Assembly (NCBI GenBank): GCA_964017045.1
Contig: OZ024795.1
Coordinates: 54,475,350-54,539,349, forward strand
Reading direction: 5' to 3'
From: Omphiscola glabra
Taxonomy: Eukaryota > Mollusca > Gastropoda > Lymnaeidae
DNA: 64,000 bases
This document shows positions 39,011-50,109 of this stretch, piece after piece (the stretch's first letter is position 1; each line of letters opens with the position of its first letter). Below the pieces are notes generated by a model, which had not been told where the DNA came from, did not search any database, and saw only the letters and a program-made list of their open reading frames with translations. The translations under genes and the position numbers were made by a program.

Positions 39011-39164
39011 TCGTCCTTCTCTCGCCCTTCTCTCGCCGTCCTCTCGACGTCCTCTCGACGTCCTCTCGACGTCCTCTCGACGTCCTCTACTTGTCCTGGG
39101 CCTCTTTGCCCGGAAGTCAGGAGACTAGTACTGTTGGGATACAATGTTCTTTTAAGATCTCCGT

Positions 39165-39300
39165 CTTTGTTTACCCTTGTATGTGTCGTTTTTAGTGTTT
39201 GTTTACCCTTGTATGTGTCGTTTTTAATATTTGTTTACCCTTGTATGTGTCATTTTTAGTGTTTGTTTACCCTTGTATGTGTTTTTTAGTGTTAGTGTTT
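39165..39300. repeat. About 31-bp tandem repeat (4-5 copies)
   Basis: Unit TGTTTACCCTTGTATGTGTC plus GTTTTTAGTGT. Confidence 0.9.
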
Positions 39301-39412
39301 TTGTTTATTAAAAATAGTTATTTTTAGTGATGAGTAGGTGTTTTGGTTCAATTCTCTCTCTGTGTGTGTGTGTGTGTGTGTGTAGAAGGTCAACTGCAAC
39401 CTCCTTCTAGAT

Positions 39413-39604
39413 CATTGGTTCTCAAACTTCCTTATGCCGCGACCCTTTAATACAGTTCCTCATGTTGTGGTGACACGCAACCATAAAACTATTTTCGTTG
39501 CTACTTCATAAATATGTGTTTTCCGATGGGCTTAGCTGACCCCAGGGTCAGTAAGGGTTGCTCGACACCTAAAGGGGTCGCGAACCGCAGGTTGAGAACC
39601 GATG
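39413..39604 (-). mobile_element. SPIN-like hAT miniature transposon, copy 2
   Basis: A 192-bp element in the opposite orientation to copy 1, with diverged ends (CATTGGTTCTCAAAC, GGTTGAGAACCGATG) and a perfect 8-bp TSD TTCTAGAT at 39405-39412 and 39605-39612. The target fits the nTCTAGAn preference described for Ac-like hAT elements. A second, different element follows immediately. Confidence 0.85.
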
Positions 39605-39612
39605 TTCTAGAT

Positions 39613-39890
39613 CAGACCTGCACAACTCAAAAGGTAAGGCGGGCCTCAATACTTATGAAAAAATTGTGCGGGCCAAAAGAAAATAGGACAAGGGGGGGGG
39701 GGGGAAGCTACTAAGAATATAATAAGAATAAAGAATATTTCGTTACTTCGCGGGCCGCAAAGTGGGTACTGGCGGGCCGCCAAGTGGGTGCTGGCGGGCC
39801 GCAAAGTGGGTGCTGGCGGGCCGCAAAGTGGGTGCTGGTATGTTGTGCTGGCGGGCCGCAAAGTGGGTGCTGGTATGTTGTGCAGGCCTG
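39613..39890. mobile_element. Second hAT-type MITE sharing a TSD with SPIN copy 2
   Basis: A 278-bp element with ends CAGACCTGCACAAC and GTTGTGCAGGCCTG, inverted repeats with one mismatch. TTCTAGAT lies on both sides (39605-39612 and 39891-39898), so it inserted exactly at the TSD of the neighbouring SPIN-like copy. The body contains a poly(G) run and about five copies of a 22-bp unit built on GCGGGCCGCAAAGTGGG at 39750-39870. Confidence 0.82.
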
Positions 39891-39899
39891 TTCTAGATG

Positions 39900-40460
39900 G
39901 GTGTATCCATCACTCAGAAGTAGGTAAAGTGCTAGATGAATTATCCATCACGCAAAAGTAGGTCAATTGTTAGCTGAATTTATCCATCCTGAATAAGTAG
40001 GCCAACTGCTTGCTGAATTTATCCATCCTGCAAAAGTAGGCCAACTGCTAGCTGAATGTATCCATCCTGCAGAAGTAGGTCAACTGCTAGCTGAACGTAT
40101 CCATTCTGCAGAAGTAGGTCAACTGCTAACTGAACTATCCATCCTGTAGAAGTAGGTCAACTGCTAGCTGGGTGTATCCATCCTGCAGAAGTAGGATGGA
40201 TACTGCTTGCTGAATATATCCCTTTTTGCAGAAGTAAGTCAATTGCTAGCTGAATGTATCCATCCTGCAGAAGTAGGTCAACTACTAGCTGATGGATCCA
40301 CGCTGAAGAAGTAGGCCAACTGCTTGCTGAATGTACCCATCTTTGAAAAGTAGGTCAACTGCTAGCTGAATGTATCCATCTTGCAGAAGTAAGTCAACTG
40401 CTAGCTGAATGTATCCATCCTGCAGAAGTAGGTCAACTGCTAGCTGAATGTATCCATGCT
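39900..40460. repeat. About 39-bp minisatellite (about 14 copies)
   Basis: Unit GCTGAATGTATCCATCCTGC plus AGAAGTAGGTCAACTGCTA, moderately diverged. It starts just right of the double hAT insertion. Confidence 0.94.
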
Positions 40461-40585
40461 TTTCCGTGACCTAAGGCGTACAAAAGGAATAATTGTACAA
40501 ACCAAATATTTGCAAGTGTCACCCTTACTGCACCTAATATCCAACCTGACCTTACTTGACCTCGAGTTCATACATCCATCTAAAC

Positions 40586-40792
40586 CAGTGGTTCTCAACC
40601 TTCCTAATGCCACCACCCTTTAATACATTTTCTCATGGTGTAGCACCCCCCCCCCTTAAAACCACAACATTATTTTCGTAGCTACTTCATAACTGTAGCG
40701 CGTATGTGTTTTCCGATGGTATTAGGCGACCCCTGGGAAAGGGTCGTTGGACCCCCACAAAGGGGTTGCGACCCACAGGCTGAGAACCCCTG
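40586..40792 (-). mobile_element. SPIN-like hAT miniature transposon, copy 3
   Basis: A 207-bp element with CAGTGGTTCTCAACC at one end and GCTGAGAACCCCTG at the other, and a perfect 8-bp TSD ATCTAAAC at 40578-40585 and 40793-40800. The internal poly(C) run is longer than in the other copies. Confidence 0.86.
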
Positions 40793-40866
40793 ATCTAAAC
40801 GGTCATTTATATTCTTATGTTATTAATGTTATATATAATATTTAAAAAAAACACATCGATGTCTTC

Positions 40867-41024
40867 AGGGGCCTAGCGAGGTAAGTACCGCCCGGGGCAA
40901 TCCCAGATTTTTGTTATTCCAACCAACGCCCCATCTCGTCGAACATTGCGGTCCTCGACATGGAGAAAAAATGTGCTCCCCGGGATAAACTACCCCTCCG
41001 CCCCTACCCTTCCTACGCCCCTGC
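40867..41024. mobile_element. Probable MITE with CAGGGGC ends
   Basis: A 158-bp sequence from CAGGGGCCTAGCGAGG to CCTTCCTACGCCCCTG, inverted with mismatches, flanked by GATGTCTT and CATGCCTT (6 of 8). It resembles the other elements in this window whose tips read C(T/C)ACGCC(A/C)CTG. Confidence 0.55.
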
Positions 41025-42045
41025 ATGCCTTTCCACACACAATTTTCACCGAGATTTCAGCCATTTCTCTCCATCTTTCTTTGCCATTTTCTTGCCGCTT
41101 CCGTCCAGTTTTTTGGTGGATCCAGCCTTGAGCTGTCTAAAAGATGAACAGAATAATGATAGGGGGAACCTGGCATAAGAAACTCGCATGTTGATTGGCA
41201 CAGATGGGCCCCCGGGGGGATCCTGCAACACTGAGCCGTCCAGCGAACATCGGCTTCACGTCTGCTAATAGGTTTCGAAACAGTTCTAGACATGTCAGCT
41301 CCATTGTTACAAATGCGCGTCCACCGCGTACAATCGAATTAAGCGAATCTGTAACAGGACGGCGAAACGAAATGAAAGATTCGTCTTATTCGTTCTTAAT
41401 TATTTTTATTTAAAAAAAACAAATTTTTTTTTGATTTCGCCAGTTTGAACTTCTTTATGGTATAATGACGTCATTGGGACATCTTTGAACTCTGCGAGGG
41501 CAGAGAAATATTCAGTGTCTTTGACAACCCCCCGTCTCAGAGAGATGAAGTTGTTATTCTCAGATCTCAGACACCAATGTGTTATTAGCAGAGAGACTAA
41601 GTTGTTATTCTCAGATCTCAGTCACCAATGTGTTATACTCAGAAAGACAAAGATGTTATACTCGCTGGAAACACGCGAAATAACGATAAAGAATGTATTA
41701 TACGGGTTTGTATGGAGAATCTACTGTTTCACATACAGCTCCCTCTACTCCCCCCACCCCCACCCCCCCAATGGCCAAGCATCAAGCTCAGCTGGATGGT
41801 CCGGTATTTAGGAATCATGAACTTATTCGGATTTTTCTCTCTTGGGATTGACTACCGTTGCCTTAATCATTGGTGTGTGGGGGGGGGGGGGCACCAGTAT
41901 CTATGTCTGGTTCCAGACTAGACATACCTCTACACACAGCCGACCAGTCACCCAAAGCAATTATATAATTGTTAATGAATCCAAGCAACGAACTCTGTGA
42001 TGGGCAATTTTTAGAGCACTATATGATAGGACCGCGCAGAGACGT
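41025..42045. other. Mostly unique stretch; one 47-bp triplicate
   Basis: No assignable gene. A triplicate built on GTTGTTATTCTCAGATCTCAG lies at 41535-41650. A consensus CRE, TGACGTCA, is at 41466. Open frames near 41050-41290 on the minus strand have no recognised domain. Confidence 0.5.
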
Positions 42046-42049
42046 GCCT

Positions 42050-42185
42050 GGGAGGATCAGAGCGATACTAGACCAACGTGCCTCGGTGGGTGAGAACGAT
42101 ACCAGACCAACGCGTCTTGGTGGGTGAGAACGATACCAGACCAACGTTCCTCGGCGGGAGAGAACGATACCAGACCAATCGTAAT
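42050..42185. repeat. About 35-bp tandem repeat (4 copies)
   Basis: Units built on GAGAACGATACCAGACCAACG. Confidence 0.9.
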
Positions 42186-42479
42186 CGATTCTCCAAATGT
42201 AATTAAGCGGTACGAACTTCACGGCGTACAATTAACTTGATTTGGAAACGATACCGGAGCGCTGCGACATCAAAGCTGGTGACGTCATCAGTGAGTCTTG
42301 ATTACTTTGATCCCGAAGACCTAACCAGGCCACGCTTATGTGTGTGTGTGTGCCAGTGTGCCATGTGGATTCTAAGGAGGGCGTGCCAGTGTATCATGTG
42401 GATTCTAAGGAGGGCGTGCCTGAACAATGTCGGATATTGGGGGCCTCAATTGAAGTCTACAACATATTAATTCACCATC

Positions 42480-42775
42480 GTGTCTCTCTTTCTCCATCTA
42501 TCTTTCTGTGTCTCTCTCCTTTGTCTCCTTTTCTCCATCTCTCCATCCATTGTCCCTTTCTCCACATTCTCTCTCTCTCTCTCTACATCGTCTCTCTTTC
42601 TCCATCTCTCTCTCTCTCTTTATTCATTCCTCTCACTGTTCCTTCTCCTTTACTCCTCCTATTCTCTTTCTCTCTTCTTTCTACCTTCTCTATCACAACC
42701 TTCTCCCATTTCCTTATCACTCACCCCTTCTATCTCTCCCCTTACGTCTGCCTCCCCTCTCTCTGAGGAGTGTGT
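42480..42775. repeat. CT-rich low-complexity tract
   Basis: (TCTC)n text with CCATC interruptions; preceded at 42355-42425 by a two-copy 33-bp duplication (CATGTGGATTCTAAGGAGGG). Confidence 0.9.
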
Positions 42776-42889
42776 AAGTGTAAGGATATGTATTTGCGGA
42801 TGAATTAAATCATATGACATTGTTGATAATGTTTCATTTAACGTTGCGTTGTTGTAACATGGTGTAACTTTTGAAATGATCGAATGAAG

Positions 42890-43262
42890 GTTTGTGATTG
42901 GCTTAAAACTTAACGCTGCTTGTGATTGGCTTAAAACTTAACGCTGGTTGTGATTGGTTTAAAACTTAAGGCTGGTTGTGATTGGCTTAAAACTTAATTC
43001 TGGTTGTGATTGGCTTAAAACTTAACGCTGGTTGTGATTGGCTTAAAACTTCAATCTGCTTGTGATTGGCTTAAAACTTAACGCTGGTTGTGATTGGCTT
43101 AAAACTTCAATCTGCTTGTGATTGGCTTAAAACTTAACGCTGGTTGTGATTGGCTTAAAACTTAACGCTGGTTGTGATTGGCTTAAAACTTAACGCTGGT
43201 TGTGATTGGCTTAAAACTTAACGCTGGTTGTGATTGGCTTAAAACTTAAATCTGCTTATAAT
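42890..43262. repeat. About 27-bp ATTGG-rich minisatellite (13 copies)
   Basis: Unit TTGTGATTGGCTTAAAACTT plus AACGCTGG, with one ATTGG per unit. Confidence 0.95.
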
Positions 43263-43309
43263 TGGCGGAAACTAAAAAAACAGAACACTACGCGTCGCAA
43301 TCGAGTTTT

Positions 43310-43865
43310 GCTAAAGTCACTAAACAGTTATTCGAATCTAGTCACTAAACATTTATTCGAATCTAGTCACTAAACAGTTAGTCGAATCTAGTCACTAAAC
43401 AGTTATTCGAATCTAGTCACTAAACAGTTAGTCGAATCTAGTCACTAAACAGTTAGTCGAATCTAGTCACTAAACAGTTATTCGAATCTAGTCACTAAAC
43501 AGTTATTCGAATCTAGTCACTAAACAGTTATTCGAATCTAGTCACTAAACAGTTATTCGAATCTAGTCACTAAACAGTTATTCGAATCTAGTCACTAAAC
43601 AGTTATTCGAATCTAGTCACTAAACAGTTAGTCGAATCTAGTCACTAAACAGTTAGTCGAATCTAGTCACTAAACAGTTATTCGAATCTAGTCACTAAAC
43701 AGTTATTCGAATCTAGTCACTAAACAGTTAGTCGAATCTAGTCACTAAACAGTTATTCGAATCTAGTCACTAAACAGTTATTCGAATCTAGTCACTAAAC
43801 AGTTAGTCGAATCTAGTCACTAAACAGTTATTCGAATCTAATCACTAAACAGTTATTCGAATCTT
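43310..43865. repeat. 25-bp minisatellite (about 22 copies)
   Basis: Unit CTAGTCACTAAACAGTTATT plus CGAAT; variants TTAGTCG and TTATTCG alternate. Confidence 0.96.
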
Positions 43866-43869
43866 CGCC

Positions 43870-45420
43870 TTTTCCCCGAACGGCGTAACTACGGAGTGGG
43901 TACAGGTTTTACTTGCCATGGCGGCACTTTGGCGTTTATTATATAGGCTTAGTCTTAGCATTATAGAAATCGGCATGTGTTTGTGGGGCGCATTGGTGGG
44001 GGAGTTTGCCCCGGGGAGCTGTTAGTCAAGGAACGACCCTGCGCCCCCACCCCCAAAAATGACCCATATCCACCCCTTTGAGTTGCGGTGAAAATGTTGT
44101 TAAAAATCATGGCTGAGAAATGTCAACGTCTTTGTCTCACAATGTCGGTCGTTTAGTCACTGACCCAGTCAGTCACTGACCCAGTTAGTCACCTGACCCA
44201 ATTAGCTGACCTTGCACTTTTTCTTCTGTTCATCCCGGCTGTCATCAAAAGACCTGTGATCTCTAAGCATCCCCCCCCCCCTTTTTTTTTGAGGATTACC
44301 GTCTTAAGAAGAGTTAACGACGTGTGTTGTACCCCTTACATGTTCTTGTCTCCCCTTGATACTATGATCCCCGAATGACCAGTACTCAAGATTACATCAT
44401 TACCTGTACTCAAGATTACATCATTACCTGTACTCAAGATTACATCATTACCTGTACCTTCAAGACGAATTTCAGAACCGTCGTTTGCGACCTGCAACCC
44501 CTGCGTCTGCCAGGGTGCCTTCGCATTATTAAAGGGCCCAAAGTGGTGATGTGGGGAAAATGTACACTTTCAACTTTGAATGGGGGGAGGGGGGGCGATA
44601 AATGACAGTGGGGCCTCTAAAAGTCAACCGGCGGCTGTAAGATCGAAGCAAGTAATCCCGGCCCCCGCTTCCCCCCCCCCAATGGATGCCTTGTCGCGTG
44701 TCCCCTAAGGGATGCAAGGACCCTGGGCACGTGCCTTATGGCCCTTACGTTTAATCCGGCAGTGGTGACGTAAGGCGGGCGCATTCCAATAGCAGACGGC
44801 AAGAATGGGGGGGGGGGGCTGCGGGGCTCACGTGCTCTTTGAGCTCCCAAGGCTTTGGGGAGATAACTAAGTCGTCGTCAAGGAGTTGAGAGTAATGGCC
44901 CCTTAATGTCTCTGGACACGCCGGCCGAGGTAATACAATCTTAGAGCCAAATTGGATTAAAATGTACGTCTAATGTAGACAACACATGTTAGGGGGAGGG
45001 GGGTGTTGTAAGGGAGGGGCTGGGGGTAAAAATTACGTCTAATGTAGACATCGCAAGTTAGTTTTTTATATTGCATTGTGGGGGGCCTGGGTGGGGTAAA
45101 AATTAAGTCTAATAATGTAGACACCACCATTTGAGTTTGTTTTGGGGGGGGGGGGGGAATGTTTATTTTTTTCTAAAGATGCTATTTAAGCAACATACTT
45201 TTGTTTGAATTAGTTATTTTGAAAGATGAACGATGATATGAAAAGATAACCCTAGATGAGATAGTGTAAGAGAGAGCGCCCCCCCCCCCCCCACATTTTT
45301 CATTTTCGTTCATAAAAGGTATATAGCTGTGATTGTGATTTGTGTTTGTCAAAATTGTTTTCTCGCTCAAGTCTCGTGTCAAAGATTACCTTGAATATAA
45401 AACATGACAAACACCATATT
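43870..45420. other. Mixed unique DNA with short repeats and poly(C)/poly(G) runs
   Basis: No gene recognised. Holds a three-copy 24-bp repeat (CTCAAGATTACATCATTACC) at 44385-44460, a diverged repeat on ATTACGTCTAATGTAGACA at 44960-45125, and homopolymer runs at 44271, 44808, 45145 and 45278. Confidence 0.5.
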
Positions 45421-45439
45421 TTTCAATATTTTTTCTTCA

Positions 45440-46430
45440 AACATATGTTTTATATGTTTGAAATGTTTTATATGTTTGACATGTTTTATATGTTTGACAT
45501 GTTTTATATGTTTGACATGTTTTATATGTGTGACATGTTTTATATGTTTGAAATGTTTTATATGTTTGAAATGTTTTATATGTTTGACATGTTTTATATG
45601 TTTGAAATGTTTTATATGTTTGACATGTTTTATATGTTTGACATGTTTTATATGTTTGACATGTTTTATATGTGTGACATGTTTTATATGTTTGAAATGT
45701 TTTATATGTTTGACATGTTTTATATGTTTGAAATGTTTTATATGTTTGACATGTTTTATATGTTTGACATGTTTTATATGTTTGACATGTTTTATATGTG
45801 TGACATGTTTTATATGTTTGAAATGTTTTATATGTTTGACATGTTTTATATGTGTGACATGTTTTATATGTTTGAAATGTTTTATATGTTTGACATGTTT
45901 TATATGTTTGAAATGTTTTATATGTTTGACATGTTTTATATGTTTGACATGTTTTATATGTTTGACATGTTTTATATGTGTGACATGTTTTATATGTTTG
46001 AAATGTTTTATATGTTTGACATGTTTTATATGTTTGAAATGTTTTATATGTTTGACATGTTTTATATGTTTGACATGTTTTATATGTTTGACATGTTTTA
46101 TATGTGTGACATGTTTTATATGTTTGACATGTTTTATATGTTTGACATGTTTTATATGTTTGAAATGTTTTATATGTTTGACATGTTTTATATGTTTGAC
46201 ATGTTTTATATGTTTGACATGTTTTATATGTGTGACATGTTTTATATGTTTGAAATGTTTTATATGTTTGACATGTTTTATATGTTTGACATGTTTTATA
46301 TGTTTGACATGTTTTATATGTTTGACATGTTTTATATGTTTGACATTTTTTATATGTTTGAAATGTTTTATATGTTTGACATGTTTTATATGTTTGACAT
46401 GTTTTATATGTTTGAAATGTTTGATATACC
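45440..46430. repeat. 18-bp minisatellite (about 55 copies) with 126-bp higher order
   Basis: Unit TTTTATATGTTTGACATG. The TGTGTGAC variant lies at 45671, 45797, 45851, 45977, 46103 and 46229, with 126-bp (7-unit) spacing except one 54-bp step. Because 18 is divisible by three, a 367-codon frame (MFYMFD repeated) is open but is an artefact. Confidence 0.96.
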
Positions 46431-46519
46431 GGTATTTGATTGAAAAATATGTATTACATCTCTTTTATATGTTTTATGTTTCAGATGCTTTTTTATGTGT
46501 TTTCGATCACTGAATTATA

Positions 46520-48495
46520 ATTTACCCTTTGATCCGTGGTGCAGTGGTAACATGTCTTTGATCTGTGGTGCAGTGGTAACATGTCTTTGATCCGTGGTGC
46601 AGTGGTAACATGTCTTTGATCTGTGGTGCAGTGGTAACATGTCTTTGATCCGTGGTGCAGTGGTAACATGTCTTTGATCTGTGGTGCAGTGGTAACATGT
46701 CTTTGATCTGTGGTGCAGTGGTAACATGTCTTTGATCCGTGGTGCAGTGGTAACATGTCTTTGATCTGTGGTGCAGTGGTAACATGTCTTTGATCCGTGG
46801 TGCAGTGGTAACATGTCTTTGATCTGTGGTGCAGTGGTAACATGTCTTTGATCTGTGGTGCAGTGGTAACATGTCTTTGATCCGTGGTGCAGTGGTAACA
46901 TGTCTTTGATCTGTGGTGCAGTGGTAAACATGTCTTTGATCTGTGGTGCAGTAGTAACATGTCTTTGATCTGTGGTGCAGTGGTAACATGTCTTTGATCT
47001 GTGGTGCAGTGGTAACATGTCTTTGATCTGTGGTGCAGTAGTAAACATGTCTTTGATCTGTGGTGCAGTGGTAAACATGTCTTTGATCTGTGGTGCAGTA
47101 GTAAACATGTCTTTGATCCGTGGTGCAGTAGTAAACATGTCTTTGATCTGTGGTGCAGTGGTAAACATGTCTTTGATCTGTGGTGCAGTGGTAAACATGA
47201 CTTTGATCTGTGGTGCAGTGGTAAACATGTCTTTGATCTGTGGTGCAGTGGTAAACATGTCTTTGATCTGTGGTGCAGTGGTAAACATGTCTTTGATCCG
47301 TGGTGCAGTGGTAAACATGTCTTTGATCCGTGGTGCAGTGGTAAACATGTCTTTGATCTGTGGTGCAGTAGTAACATGTCTTTGATCTGTGGTGCAGTGG
47401 TAACATGTCTTTGATCTGTGGTGCAGTGGTAACATGTCTTTGATCCGTGGTGCAGTGGTAACATGTCTTTGATCTGTGGTGCAGTGGTAACATGTCTTTG
47501 ATCTGTGGTGCAGTAGTAAACATGTCTTTGATCTGTGGTGCAGTGGTAAACATGTCGTTGATCTGTGGTGCAGTAGTAAACATGTCTTTGATCCGTGGTG
47601 CAGTAGTAAACATGTCTTTGATCTGTGGTGCAGTGGTAAACATGTCTTTGATCTGTGGTGCAGTAGTAAACATGTCTTTGATCCGTGGTGCAGTAGTAAA
47701 CATGTCTTTGATCTGTGGTGCAGTGGTAAACATGTCTTTGATCTGTGGTGCAGTAGTAAACATGACTTTGATCTGTGGTGCAGTGGTAAACATGTCTTTG
47801 ATCTGTGGTGCAGTGGTAAACATGTCTTTGATCCGTGGTGCAGTGGTAAACATGTCTTTGATCCGTGGTGCAGTGGTAAACATGTCTTTGATCTGTGGTG
47901 CAGTGGTAAACATGTCTTTGATCTGTGGTGCAGTGGTAAACATGTCTTTGATCTGTGGTGCAGTGGTAAACATGTCTTTGATCTGTGGTGCAGTGGTAAA
48001 CATGTCTTTGATCTGTGGTGCAGTGGTAAACATGTCTTTGATCCGTGGTGCAGTGGTAAACATGTCTTTGATCTGTGGTGCAGTGGTAAACATGTCTTTG
48101 ATCTGTGGTGCAGTGGTAAACATGTCTTTGATCTGTGGTGCAGTGGTAAACATGTCTTTGATCTGTGGTGCAGTGGTAACTTGTCCCTGATCTGTGGTGC
48201 AGTGGTAACTTGTCCCTGATCTGTGGTGCAGTGGTAACTTGTCCCTGATCTGTGGTGCAGTAGTAAACATGTCCCTGATCTGTGGTGCAGTGGTAAACAT
48301 TTCCCTGATCTGTGGTGCAGTAGTAAACATGTCTCTGATCTGTAGTGCAATGGTAAATATGTCCCTGATCTCTGGTGCAGTGGTAAACATGTCCTTGATC
48401 TGTGGTGCAGTGGTAACCTGTCCCTGATCTGTGGTGCAGTGGTAACTTGTCCCGTGATCTGTGGTGCAGTTGTAACCATGTACCATGTCCCTGAT
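46520..48495. repeat. 29/30-bp minisatellite (about 67 copies), A-box-like
   Basis: Unit TGATCTGTGGTGCAGTGGTA plus ACATGTCTT, with 29-bp (GTAACATG) and 30-bp (GTAAACATG) forms in blocks (30-bp at 47040-47370 and 47510-48165). TGGTGCAGTGG in each unit fits the tRNA A-box pattern TRGYNNARNNG; no B-box. Two 30-bp blocks show matching order of CCG/CTG and GACTTTG variants. Confidence 0.96.
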
Positions 48496-48955
48496 CTGTC
48501 TTTAAATTGTTCCCCATGTGCGACTGTATGATTTGCACGAATTCCTTAAAGTAAAAACATCTATTAACAGTGAAATTTCTTTTTAAATTTGTTTATTTTT
48601 TTACTAAAGCTAACATTTTGAGGCTGTTAAAGTAATGCATTCCATGTCATTTCAATTCTCTCTTCTTGGGACATGTATTTTTATGAAGTGGATTATGATC
48701 TCAGACGCCTATTTAATGCGATTCAAAAAGCCGATGGATCTCGAGAGAAAATGTTTGTTGGTTTTTAAATGATCGTGTGAGAGAATATCTTCAGGATAAT
48801 TGACCACTCCTTGCCTTGATTGACAACCAATTTGTTTCTTTATAGCAGCGGTTCTTAACCTGTAGTCCAAAGACACTCGATCATTAAAACAAAAATTTGC
48901 CAGAAATTAATGTGTTGCATTTCCTTTGACATTTTTCTATTTGCATTTTAAAACT
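48496..48955. other. Unique AT-rich stretch
   Basis: No gene seen. A 20-bp SPIN-tip-like CAGCGGTTCTTAACCTGTAG occurs at 48846 without a partner end. Confidence 0.5.
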
Positions 48956-48961
48956 TTATTC

Positions 48962-49455
48962 TAAGAAGGGGTTCCGTGCAATGGTCTAGGAAGGGTTCCG
49001 CGCAGTGGCGTAGGAAGGGTTCTGTGCAGTGGCTTAGGAATGGTTCCGTGTAGTACCGTAGGAAGGGTTCCATGCAGTGGCGTAGGAAATGGTCCTTGCA
49101 GTGGCGTAGATATTGGTTTGGTGCTTGCATTGGTGTTGGCAGTGGTCTTTGCAGTGGATTAGGAAGGGGTCCTTGTGGTGGTGTAGGAAAGGGTTCCATG
49201 CAGTAGTGTACGAAGAGTTCCTTGCAGTTCCGTAGGAAGGGTTCCGTGCAGTGGCGTAGGAAGGGGTCATTGCAGTGGCGTAGGAAGGGGTCCTTGCAGT
49301 GGCGTAGAAATTGGTCCTTGCATTGGTGTAGGAAAGGGTCCTTGCAGTGAATTAGGAAGGGGTCCTTGCAGGTGGCGTAGGAAGGGGTCCGTGCATTGTC
49401 GTAGGAAGGGTTCCGTGCATTGGCGTACGAAAGAGTCCGTGCAGTGGCTTAGCCA
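48962..49455. repeat. About 27-bp minisatellite (about 17 copies), MITE-tip-like
   Basis: Unit GCAGTGGCGTAGGAAGGGTT plus CC; CAGTGGCGTAG equals the tip seen in the MITE-like element ending at 50067. Confidence 0.93.
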
Positions 49456-49874
49456 AGGGTGGCAGAACACTTTTCCTTTTGATTGTTTTACCGACGTCTT
49501 GTAACGGTAACTTAAAATAAAAGTGATTAGTAAAAAAAAAAATAAACAAATGTTTATACCAGTGACAGTGGGTCGACCACTGTGTGAGAACCGCAGATTG
49601 AAAGAATAAAAATAGTTACCAGTCTGCAAATCTAACCTGTTCCGTTATTTGCCCTATTTCCCCCCTCCACCCCACCCCCACGAGGCTGTCAACTGTCCAG
49701 GGAGATGGCTCATCTTTCGTTATAGCATGATGATCAACACATTCGACTGGTGCGTGTGATTACAACTATCAACATTTCATAATTGCCAGAACAGCGCCGT
49801 GATACACACAAAATCTGATCTCTTCTCGAACTTTGGCGATAAAATATTTTTTAAAAAGGAGTTAGATTTAGAGG

Positions 49875-50067
49875 CAGCGGCGTAGACATGGAGTATTGGA
49901 GTGGGCAGTTCACCTTGGTGCCGCTTTCCCCCCCCCCCCCCATTTATATTGAGCTGCGGCATTTGCGGCCAACTGCAGGCGTTTTTTTTCGTAGAAGGGT
50001 TGGACGAATATCGTGTCCCAGCCCTAGGTCTGCACTGTAGCCTGAACTAACTCTAGCTACGCCACTG
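49875..50067. mobile_element. Probable MITE with CAG(C/T)GGCGTAG ends
   Basis: A 193-bp sequence from CAGCGGCGTAGACATGG to CTCTAGCTACGCCACTG; the tips are inverted repeats. No convincing TSD. The same right tip (CTCTAGCTACGCCACTG) occurs at 18874-18890 as a solo fragment. Confidence 0.5.
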
Positions 50068-50109
50068 TTTTACGTGTAACAATGTGCTACGTGTCAAAAT
50101 CCAATCGGA

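Noticed and set aside
38503..39195. Long frames on both strands (Arg/Glu-rich and Ser/Leu-rich repeats)
   Set aside because: Produced by the stop-free 19-bp array; only the unique part before 38530 deserves attention.
41057..41293. Minus-strand frame of 78 codons, possibly an exon
   Set aside because: Non-repetitive, but no domain, splice-site pair or homologue could be recognised; too weak to annotate as a gene.
45340..46513. Frames of 367 and 369 codons (MFYMFD, CFICLT repeats)
   Set aside because: An 18-bp unit divisible by three keeps two frames open; low-complexity artefact of the array.
46520..48495. tRNA gene cluster
   Set aside because: Only an A-box-like 11-mer is present; there is no B-box, no cloverleaf and units are 29/30 bp.
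46493..48538. Three overlapping minus-strand frames of 654-681 codons
   Set aside because: The 29/30-bp tandem unit lacks stops in all three frames on that strand; the predicted proteins are frame-shifted versions of the same repeat, with no non-repetitive domain.
48846..48870. Fourth SPIN-like element
   Set aside because: Only a 20-bp tip-like CAGCGGTTCTTAACCTGTAG; no matching inverted end or TSD found nearby.
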